This document shows, one piece after another, positions 1 through 5,437 of a stretch of 6,954 nucleotides of DNA. Source of the stretch: Methanoregulaceae archaeon UBA288 (GTDB lineage: Archaea > Halobacteriota > Methanomicrobia > Methanomicrobiales > Methanospirillaceae); contig DAEF01000020.1 of assembly GCA_002495225.1 (NCBI GenBank), positions 1 through 6,954 of the forward strand. Direction: 5' to 3'. A program made the translations under genes and the position numbers. The notes beneath the pieces are model-generated. The model had not been told where the DNA came from and ran no database searches. It saw nothing but the letters and a program-made list of their open reading frames with translations. Position 1 is the first letter of the stretch; each line of letters starts with the position of its first letter.

Positions 1-36
1 TTCGCCGACGTCGTCTGGCTCTTCAATAACCTCTGA
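1..36 (+). CDS. 3' end of a dockerin-tagged surface protein (partial)
   Basis: The first 33 bases read FADVVWLFNNL and are followed by TGA. These 11 residues match exactly the last 11 residues of the proteins ending at 2784 and 4956. They form the end of the second EF-hand-like loop and helix of the dockerin-like module. The upstream gene is therefore another member of the same tagged family. Nothing can be said about its N-terminal domains because they lie outside the window. Confidence 0.85.
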   Translation, partial: FADVVWLFNNL

Positions 37-40
37 CCTC

Positions 41-46
41 TTTTTT
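41..46 (+). terminator. Oligo-T transcription stop after the upstream gene
   Basis: A run of six T residues begins four bases after the stop codon at 34-36, in otherwise GC-rich sequence. Archaeal RNA polymerase is known to terminate at oligo-T tracts without needing a strong hairpin. The role here is inferred from position and composition only. Confidence 0.4.
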
Positions 47-69
47 CACGCGGCCGATGCAAACCCCGG

Positions 70-97
70 TGCTTTATCGTTCGTGCCGCGATATTCT
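70..97 (+). promoter_or_regulatory. Putative archaeal promoter for the gene at 118
   Basis: The 81-nt gap between the two genes has an AT-rich patch around 72-78 (ctttatc) and a second at 90-96 (gatattc). An archaeal TATA box at 72-78 would place transcription start roughly 25 bases downstream, near 100, leaving a short leader before the ATG at 118. The match to a TTTATATA-type box is weak, so this is a positional guess. Confidence 0.3.
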
Positions 98-104
98 CGC
101 GCAT

Positions 105-110
105 GGAGTG
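105..110 (+). promoter_or_regulatory. Ribosome binding site deciding the start at 118
   Basis: GGAGTG lies seven bases before the ATG at 118 and resembles the archaeal consensus GGAGGTGA. The earlier in-frame ATG at 103 overlaps this site and has no comparable element upstream. This favours 118 as the true start. Confidence 0.5.
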
Positions 111-117
111 TGCGACC

Positions 118-2784
118 ATGCACCGGCTTGCCTGTGTGCTCGTTGTCTCAATCGCGCTGCTCGGGTGCAGCATCCAGGGCGCGACGGCGGCGGACGATTT
201 CCAGTTTATCGCCGCCTGGGGGAGTAATGGAACCTGGCCCGAGCAGTTCATTTCACCGGACGATATCGCTGTCGATGATGAAGGGTATGTCTACATCGCC
301 GATCCGGGGAACCACCGGATCAAGGTATTCTGGGCGGGCACCCTCGTCCGGTCGTGGGAGACCCTGGCCCATGAACTGATGAACGAGTTCGGCGATCCCC
401 GGGGGATCGCGATCGACGGTACCGGGCACGTTTACGTCATCGAGCGAATGAACGACAGGGTCCTGAAGTTCGCATCGGACGGCACCTTCATCAAACAGTG
501 GGGCAGCTACGGACACGAAACCGGAGAGTTCGACTGGCCCGGCGGGATCGCGGTCGACAGTGCGGGGAACGTCTACGTCGTGGATTCTTTCAACCACCGC
601 ATCCAGAAGTTCACGCCGGAAGGCACCCACCTCGCAACGCTGGGCGGGGATGGCCCCGATTGGGGTGGCTCGGGCACCGGGCCCGGGGAGTTCTCCTCGC
701 CCGAAGGAGTCGCCGTCGACGGGGCCGGCAGTGTCTACGTCGCCGACACCTGGAACCACCGCGTCCAGAAGTTCACGCCCGACGGCGCCCTCGTCGCCAC
801 GTGGGGCCGGAACGGCGGCGACGGCTCGGCCGGCACCGGGCCTGGGGAGTTCGACTCGCCTGGAGGAATCGAGGTCGACCGCGCGGGAAACGTCTACGTC
901 GTCGACACGGACAACGACCGTATCCAGACGTTCACGTCGACCGGGGCTTTGATCACGATGTGGGGAACCCTGGGCACCGGAGACGGGCAGTTCAACCATC
1001 CCCGGGGTGTAGCGGTCGACGAGGCGGGGCACGCCTTCGTCGTCGATACAGATAACAGCCGGTTCCAGAGGTTCGCGAGGCAGGACGAGCTCACCGGCGA
1101 CGACGTACTGGCGGAGGCGGTGGATGCTAACGACCTCGTGTTCATGACGGGAGGAGCGGTGCCATGGTACCGGAACCTGAGCGAGGGGTACGGGGGTGAC
1201 TGCGCTCGCGCGGGAACGATCAACAAGTTCGAGTCGAGCTGGGTCGAGACCACGGTCCAGGGACCCGGATTCCTCGACTTCGACTGGATGGTGCGCTGTA
1301 TCGAAAATTCAAAGATCAACCTGGATTCCAATACGGAGGGAGCGGAAGCAAGTTACCTGGTCGTGTCTGCGAACGACGTTCCGATGGGCGTAATCAGCGG
1401 CGTATCCGGGCTGAAGCACAAATCACTCTTCCTCCCGGACAATACGAGCTATCAGGTCCGGTGGAGATTCTACCGGGCATGGAACCAGTGGCACGCGGTC
1501 ACGGACGAGGGCGCGTGGCTCGACCGGGTCCGGTTCCGGCCGACCATTCCGCTGGACGATCCCGCCCTGGGAGGCAACCTCACGTTCACCACGAAGGAGG
1601 AGCCGAGGGGCAATATCATCCACGTTATCTTCGGGCAGTTTATCAGCGAGATCGAGTTCTTCGGGACGGGCGGCTGGTACGGGTACTACCCTGACGGGAG
1701 CGGCGAAACCGGGACCCCGGTGCTGACGCACTCCCCGATCACCGACGACCGGCAGATCTGGCTGAACGCGACCGTCCACGGCCCGGGGACGGTCCGGTTC
1801 GACTGGATGGTCGACAGCGAAGCGGATCACGACCATCTCGCGTTCTGGGTCGACGATCAGCCGATCTACGGGATCAGCGGGCAGAAGACCGCGTGGACGC
1901 CCGTCGAGAAAAGCCTGACCCAGGACCGGGAGTACACGATCGCCTGGCGGTACGGGAAGGACGGGTCCGGGTCCGCGGGAACGGACCGGGGATCCCTGAG
2001 GAATGTCGACTATCTGCCCTCCTCGTCCGCGCCGACCGCCAGTTTCACGGCGAACGTGACCTCCGGCCCGGCACCGCTCGCGGTGCAGTTCACGGACACC
2101 TCGCCCGGCTCGCCGGCATCGTGGGCCTGGACTTTCGGGGACGGCGAAACGTCGACCCTGCAGCACCCGGTCCACGTCTATGCATCGCCCGGCACCTACA
2201 CCGTGGCCCTGACCGTCCGGAACGGCGCCGGTCAGTCCGATACGGAGACCAGGACCGGCATGATCACGGTCTCCCCGCCGCCTATCACCGTGGCATCGAT
2301 CGCGCCGGCGAGCGGGACCCGCGGGACGACGGTGGCGATCACGAACCTCACGGGGACCGGGTTGGTGTCGCCCGCGACGGTGACGCTGACGAGGACCGGG
2401 TCGGCCGACATCGCCGCGACGAACATCGCCGTCGTTTCGCCGACCAAGATCACCTGCCAGCTCGCGCTGCCGGCAACGGCCGCGACGGGGCTGTGGAACG
2501 TGGTGGTCACCTCGGGCGGCTCGACGGCGATCCTCGCGAACGGGTTCACCGTCGGCGCCTCGGTAGTCGCCGTTCCGGGCAGTGCCAGCCTGCCGATGGA
2601 CACGAACGCCGATGGGAAGTTCGACGACGTCAACGGCAACGGCCGGCAGGACTTCGCGGACGTGGTCCTGTACTTCAACCAGATGACCTGGATCGCGGAC
2701 CACGAGCCCCTGGGCCTCTTCGACTACAACGCGAACGGCCGCATCGACTTCGCGGACGTGGTCTGGCTCTTCAACAATCTCTGA
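118..2784 (+). CDS. Exported NHL propeller / lectin-like / PKD / IPT-TIG protein with dockerin-like C-terminus
   Basis: This is an 888-residue multidomain extracellular protein. Counting from the ATG at 118, residues 1-24 form a signal peptide (hydrophobic VLVVSIALLG, then an A-T-A cleavage site). C17 in LLGC could instead be a lipobox. Residues 30-325 contain six NHL repeats (AVD..GxVYVxDxxNxRIQKF), enough for one closed six-blade propeller. Residues about 326-475 and 477-634 are two copies of a lectin-like, probably jelly-roll module sharing GPGxxxFDWMV..., a GISG motif and a later W-R-[FY]. Residues 638-718 are a PKD domain with the signature WTFGDG and HVYASPGTYTV. Residues 722-815 resemble an IPT/TIG immunoglobulin-like fold. 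Residues 828-888 are the dockerin-like duplicated EF-hand tail, which ends exactly at the stop. There is no C-terminal membrane helix or PGF-type sorting tail. An upstream ATG at 103 would add five residues but lacks a ribosome site. The function is probably binding or adhesion; no catalytic motif was recognised. Confidence 0.93.
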   Translation: MHRLACVLVVSIALLGCSIQGATAADDFQFIAAWGSNGTWPEQFISPDDIAVDDEGYVYIADPGNHRIKVFWAGTLVRSWETLAHELMNEFGDPRGIAIDGTGHVYVIERMNDRVLKFASDGTFIKQWGSYGHETGEFDWPGGIAVDSAGNVYVVDSFNHRIQKFTPEGTHLATLGGDGPDWGGSGTGPGEFSSPEGVAVDGAGSVYVADTWNHRVQKFTPDGALVATWGRNGGDGSAGTGPGEFDSPGGIEVDRAGNVYVVDTDNDRIQTFTSTGALITMWGTLGTGDGQFNHPRGVAVDEAGHAFVVDTDNSRFQRFARQDELTGDDVLAEAVDANDLVFMTGGAVPWYRNLSEGYGGDCARAGTINKFESSWVETTVQGPGFLDFDWMVRCIENSKINLDSNTEGAEASYLVVSANDVPMGVISGVSGLKHKSLFLPDNTSYQVRWRFYRAWNQWHAVTDEGAWLDRVRFRPTIPLDDPALGGNLTFTTKEEPRGNIIHVIFGQFISEIEFFGTGGWYGYYPDGSGETGTPVLTHSPITDDRQIWLNATVHGPGTVRFDWMVDSEADHDHLAFWVDDQPIYGISGQKTAWTPVEKSLTQDREYTIAWRYGKDGSGSAGTDRGSLRNVDYLPSSSAPTASFTANVTSGPAPLAVQFTDTSPGSPASWAWTFGDGETSTLQHPVHVYASPGTYTVALTVRNGAGQSDTETRTGMITVSPPPITVASIAPASGTRGTTVAITNLTGTGLVSPATVTLTRTGSADIAATNIAVVSPTKITCQLALPATAATGLWNVVVTSGGSTAILANGFTVGASVVAVPGSASLPMDTNADGKFDDVNGNGRQDFADVVLYFNQMTWIADHEPLGLFDYNANGRIDFADVVWLFNNL
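205..1092 (+). repeat. Six tandem NHL repeats (one six-blade propeller)
   Basis: Six units of 47-54 residues can be laid end to end from FIAAWG to RQDEL. Each has the core GIAVDxxGxVYVxDxxNxRxQxF followed by a G-[TA]-[LFH] turn and a W-G or equivalent opening the next blade. Repeat 2 is the most diverged (VIERMNDRVLKF). Repeats 4 and 5 carry longer glycine-rich loops. NHL repeats are established as forming six-blade propellers that bind proteins, RNA or glycans. The ligand here is unknown. Confidence 0.9.
2599..2781 (+). repeat. Dockerin-like module, copy in the first full gene
   Basis: This 61-codon module has two EF-hand-like loops 32 residues apart, DVNGNGRQDFAD and DYNANGRIDFAD. They fit the dockerin calcium-loop pattern D1-x-N3-x-N5-G6-x-x-D9-x-x-D12. 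An overlapping acidic stretch, DTNADGKFDD, precedes the first loop. By hand alignment it is identical to the copy at 4771-4953 at 50 of 61 residues, with no gaps. Confidence 0.85.
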
Positions 2785-2861
2785 CCCCCTCCCATCTCCT
2801 TTCTCTCGAGCGAGAACCTGAGCGGGAGCGTGAGCTGTCGGCACACCCGCAGATCGATGCC

Positions 2862-2890
2862 GGAGGTGAATGATATAGCATGTATTATCC
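2862..2890 (+). promoter_or_regulatory. Putative promoter for the NHL gene at 2914
   Basis: An AT-rich patch (gatatagc at about 2872-2879, then tattatcc) stands out against the GC-rich background 25-40 bases upstream of the ATG at 2914. If it is the TATA box, transcription would begin around 2900-2905 and the message would have a leader of about ten bases. A perfect GGAGGTGA sits at 2862-2869, but it is 44 bases from the chosen start and would then not be transcribed. Confidence 0.4.
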
Positions 2891-2913
2891 TCTGGCCCGC
2901 GAGAGTCACATCG

Positions 2914-4956
2914 ATGACAGAGGTCGGGACGAGACCGCTCGCAGTTCTCACCGCGCTGCTCCTCGTCTGCGCCGGCGTCCAGGTTGCCGGCGCGGCCGAG
3001 ACCTACCTCCTCGCGGCACAGTGGGGCACCAGCGGGGCGGACCCCGGGCAGCTCGACTGGGCCCACGGCATCGCCGTCGGCCCCGACGGGACCGTCTATG
3101 TCGCCGATACCGACAACCACCGCGTCCAGGCGTTCAGCCCGTCCGGGGCGTTCGTCAGGGCGTGGGGCAGCAACGGCACGGGCACCGCGCAGTTCCGTTC
3201 GCCGTACGGGGTCGCGGCCGGCCCGGACGGGACGGTCTACGTGGCCGACACGTCGAACAACCGGATACAGCGGTTCTCTTCGGACGGCACGTACCTCGGG
3301 CAGTGGGGGGGTCCCGGCTCGGAAAACAGCCAGTTCTCCGTGCCCACCGCGGTCGCGGTGAACGCCGCGGGCACGGTCTATGTCGCCGACCTGAGGAACC
3401 ACCGGGTCCAGTGGTTCGCGTCCAGCGGGACCTACCTCGGGCAGTGGGGCGGCAACGGCACGGCCGACGGGCAGTTCGTCGACCCCGTGGACGTCGCGGT
3501 GGACGGGTCCGGCCGTGTCTACGTTGTCGACTCGCGCCTGAACCGGGTCCAGCGGTTCAGCTCGACGGGGACGTTCCAGGCGACGTGGGGCACCGATGGG
3601 ACCGACCCCGGCCAGTTCCGGAACCCGACCGGCATCGCCACCGACGCCGCCGGGAACGTCTACGTGGCCGATTACTACAACTGGCGCATCCAGAAGTTCA
3701 CCTATGCCGGGGCTTTCGTCGCGGCGTGGGGCGGCCCCGGCTCGGGCGAGGGCCAGTTCAACGGGCCCGAGCGGTGCGCGGTGGACGCCGGGGGCGCCGT
3801 CTACGTGACCGACCTGAACAACAACCGGGTCCAGAAGTTCGTCAGGCGGGGGGCCCTCGCCACATGGGGCGGCGCCACCGTCGCCGACCGGTTCAGCACG
3901 CCGCGCGGGATCGCCGTGGACGGCGCGGGCCACGTCTACGTGGCGGACACGGGCAATCACCGCGTCCAGAAGTATTTCGCGAACGGCAGCTTCATCGAGA
4001 AGTGGGGCCGGAACGGAGGCGACGGGACAGCCGGGAGCCTCAACGGGGAGTTCAACACCCCCCAGGGCGTCGACGTGGACGCCGCCGGGAACGTCTACGT
4101 GGCCGACACGCTCAATAACCGCGTCCAGGTCTTCGCGCCGAACGGCACCTACCTCCGGCGGTACTACGAGCTCCCCGGGGCGGACTCGGCCCTGAACATG
4201 CCGGGCGGCGTCGGCGTCACGGGCGCGGGCATCGCGTTCGTGGCCGACACGTTCAATTACCGGGTCATGGGCTACCGCCCGACCGGGGCCGCGATGGCAC
4301 AGTGGGGCTACGCGGGGACCCCGACCGGCACCGTGCCCGGGACCTTCTACCTGCCCTACGGCGTTGCGCCCGCCCCCGACGGCACGGTCTACGTCGCCGA
4401 CCTCTCAAACCGGGTCCAGCGGTTCTGGCCGAACGGCAGCTTCGTCCAGGCCTGGGGGAGCGCAGGTTCGGCCGAGAGGCAGTTCCAGTTCCCGTACGGC
4501 ATCGGGACGGACGCCGCCGGGAACGTCTACATCGCCGACACAGGCAACGACCGGGTGCAGGTCTTCTCGCCGTCGGGGACGCTTATCGCGGCGATCGGGA
4601 CGACAAAGGGCTCGGACCCGGACCAGTTCAACGGGCCCATGGACGTCGACGTGGACGAAGCCGGCAGGGTCTATGTGCTCGATACCGGCAACAACCGCGT
4701 CTGCATCTATCCGCCGGTGGTGACGGGCCCGGCCGTGCTGGCCGTGCCGCCGGGCACCGCGCTGCCGACGGACACGGACGCCGACGGGCTGTACGACGAC
4801 GTCAACGGCAACGGCCGGGCCGACTTCGCCGACGTCGTGCTGTACTTCAACCAGGTGGCCTGGATCGCGGCGAACGAACCCCTCGAGGCCTTCGACTACA
4901 ACGCGAACGGCCGGGTCGACTTCGCGGACGTCGTCTGGCTGTTCAACAATCTATAA
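2914..4956 (+). CDS. Exported 12-repeat NHL double-propeller protein with dockerin-like C-terminus
   Basis: This 680-residue protein is predicted to be extracellular. From the ATG at 2914, residues 1-27 are a clean signal peptide: R7, then the hydrophobic LAVLTALLLVCAGVQV, then A-G-A for cleavage. Longer in-frame starts exist at 2830 (GTG) and 2857 (ATG), but they would put about 20-30 hydrophilic residues before the signal and were rejected. Residues 32-601 contain twelve NHL repeats of about 47 residues each, which can fold as two consecutive six-blade propellers. A short linker (VLAVPPGTALPT) leads to the dockerin-like module at residues 620-680, which ends at the TAA. There is no PKD, lectin-like or enzyme domain, unlike the gene before it. 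The gap to the upstream gene is 129 nt and holds its own promoter-like patch, so it is probably a separate transcript. It most likely acts as a binding or scaffolding head carried on the shared tag; the ligand is unknown. Confidence 0.93.
   Translation: MTEVGTRPLAVLTALLLVCAGVQVAGAAETYLLAAQWGTSGADPGQLDWAHGIAVGPDGTVYVADTDNHRVQAFSPSGAFVRAWGSNGTGTAQFRSPYGVAAGPDGTVYVADTSNNRIQRFSSDGTYLGQWGGPGSENSQFSVPTAVAVNAAGTVYVADLRNHRVQWFASSGTYLGQWGGNGTADGQFVDPVDVAVDGSGRVYVVDSRLNRVQRFSSTGTFQATWGTDGTDPGQFRNPTGIATDAAGNVYVADYYNWRIQKFTYAGAFVAAWGGPGSGEGQFNGPERCAVDAGGAVYVTDLNNNRVQKFVRRGALATWGGATVADRFSTPRGIAVDGAGHVYVADTGNHRVQKYFANGSFIEKWGRNGGDGTAGSLNGEFNTPQGVDVDAAGNVYVADTLNNRVQVFAPNGTYLRRYYELPGADSALNMPGGVGVTGAGIAFVADTFNYRVMGYRPTGAAMAQWGYAGTPTGTVPGTFYLPYGVAPAPDGTVYVADLSNRVQRFWPNGSFVQAWGSAGSAERQFQFPYGIGTDAAGNVYIADTGNDRVQVFSPSGTLIAAIGTTKGSDPDQFNGPMDVDVDEAGRVYVLDTGNNRVCIYPPVVTGPAVLAVPPGTALPTDTDADGLYDDVNGNGRADFADVVLYFNQVAWIAANEPLEAFDYNANGRVDFADVVWLFNNL
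3007..4716 (+). repeat. Twelve tandem NHL repeats (two six-blade propellers)
   Basis: Twelve units can be read from LLAAQWG to RVCIYPP. Most carry GxVYVADxxNxRVQxF followed by a turn and a QWG or AWG opening. Repeat 8 has a longer loop (WGRNGGDGTAGSLNGEF). Repeat 9 is the most diverged (AFVADTFNYRVMGY). Repeat 10 has a shortened motif with one residue missing (DLSNRVQRF). At DNA level repeats 5 and 8 share a 29-base identical stretch (3643-3671 and 4078-4106), with 21 of those bases also present at 4510-4530. Confidence 0.92.
4771..4953 (+). repeat. Dockerin-like module, copy in the NHL double-propeller gene
   Basis: The module is 61 codons long, the same length as the copy at 2599-2781. Both calcium-type loops are intact (DVNGNGRADFAD and DYNANGRVDFAD). 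The last 11 residues, FADVVWLFNNL, are identical to the tails at 1-33 and 2749-2781. Different synonymous codons and a different stop (TAA instead of TGA) show that this is an old copy under protein-level constraint, not a very recent duplicate. Confidence 0.85.
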
Positions 4957-4979
4957 GGGCCGGCCTCGAGCCCGCCCCC

Positions 4980-4984
4980 TTTTT
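4980..4984 (+). terminator. Oligo-T stop after the NHL double-propeller gene
   Basis: Five T residues follow a C-rich stretch 24 bases after the TAA stop at 4954-4956. This is the only T run in the following several hundred GC-rich bases. It could serve as an archaeal oligo-T terminator, although five T residues is short. Confidence 0.3.
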
Positions 4985-5303
4985 CGGACCATCGCTGGCC
5001 CGCGCTGCCGATCCGGCACCAGCCTCGACCGTGCCAGGACGGACGGTCCACGCCGAAAACGCCCATGGCGTCGCGGTGCCCTGCGGCCCGCCGGGCCGGG
5101 CTGACCGAAAACGGGAGTGAACCGCTCCCCCGAACCCGCCGGCGTCGTGCGGTCCCTCACTGCCCCCCCTGGCAGATGGCCCCAAAACCCCAACTCTCCG
5201 CCGATCGGAGATCACGGGGATCCGAACCACGGCCCGCGTCGCCCCCCGTCGCTCCCGATCCCGGAAGACGTCCATCGGCCAGGGAACCGGACCGTCCCGA
5301 GAG

Positions 5304-5330
5304 GGGTCGGGCGACCGACGATCCCGACCC
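5304..5330 (+). repeat. Inverted repeat with 8-bp perfect stem
   Basis: GGGTCGGG at 5304-5311 is the exact reverse complement of CCCGACCC at 5323-5330, with an 11-base loop. It lies about 110-130 bases upstream of the next start codon. It could form a hairpin or a dyad binding site. In such GC-rich DNA, chance cannot be excluded. Confidence 0.5.
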
Positions 5331-5337
5331 GATCGGC

Positions 5338-5355
5338 CCGGGCCGCGCGGCCCGG
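5338..5355 (+). repeat. 18-bp perfect GC palindrome upstream of the last gene
   Basis: CCGGGCCGCGCGGCCCGG reads identically on both strands with no spacer. It sits 82 bases before the ATG at 5438 and about 50 bases before the AT-rich promoter-like patch. That position would suit a dimeric regulator's operator, but no function is shown. It directly follows the 8-bp-stem hairpin at 5304-5330. Confidence 0.55.
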
Positions 5356-5401
5356 CGGGAGGCCGGAGGCGAATACGGCCGGGGTGCCACCGTCTACCGT
5401 G

Positions 5402-5413
5402 CTAATGATTATC
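5402..5413 (+). promoter_or_regulatory. Putative TATA element for the gene at 5438
   Basis: The stretch ctaatgattatc is the most AT-rich patch in the preceding 400 bases. It is centred about 30 bases before the ATG at 5438, so the transcript would be leaderless or nearly so. This agrees with the absence of any Shine-Dalgarno sequence before that ATG. An in-frame ATG at 5405 lies inside the patch. Confidence 0.4.
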
Positions 5414-5437
5414 ACGTTGGACGCCTCACTCACGCCC

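Larger units (their letters stand above)
4957..5437 (+). other. 481-nt intergenic region without a convincing gene
   Basis: The gap is very GC-rich and holds only overlapping open frames on both strands with arginine-, proline- and glycine-rich translations. None has a signal, domain or ribosome site, so I call no gene here. It does contain several short inverted repeats: GACCGT/ACGGTC at 5027-5048, CTGCC/GGCAG at 5160-5175, CTCCG/CGGAG at 5196-5210, and the stronger pair reported separately at 5304-5355. It may be a long untranslated or regulatory region, or decayed sequence. Confidence 0.5.

Noticed and set aside
253..1032. A 259-codon open frame on the - strand inside the first NHL array
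   Set aside because: It is an antisense shadow of the NHL repeats with no independent features. The + strand frame has a signal peptide, domains and a continuous reading to the stop.
2830..2913. An N-terminal extension of the NHL double-propeller gene from GTG 2830 or ATG 2857
   Set aside because: It would place hydrophilic residues before an otherwise normal signal peptide and would translate through the likely TATA region.
1423..3960. A very long open frame on the - strand (845 codons) opposite the two NHL genes
   Set aside because: Its translation is a monotonous string of R, D, V, P and G that mirrors the NHL repeats in antisense. Long antisense frames are expected in GC-rich genes. It spans two genes and an intergenic gap and has no signal, domain or ribosome site.
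3007..4716. The regularly spaced repeats, considered as a possible CRISPR array or other non-coding repeat array
   Set aside because: The repeats are in frame, protein-level and diverged in DNA. They encode NHL blades with no constant-repeat plus unique-spacer pattern.
4943..5275. A - strand open frame in the gap after the NHL double-propeller gene
   Set aside because: The translation has no recognisable domain, signal or coding-like composition. It overlaps the end of the upstream gene.
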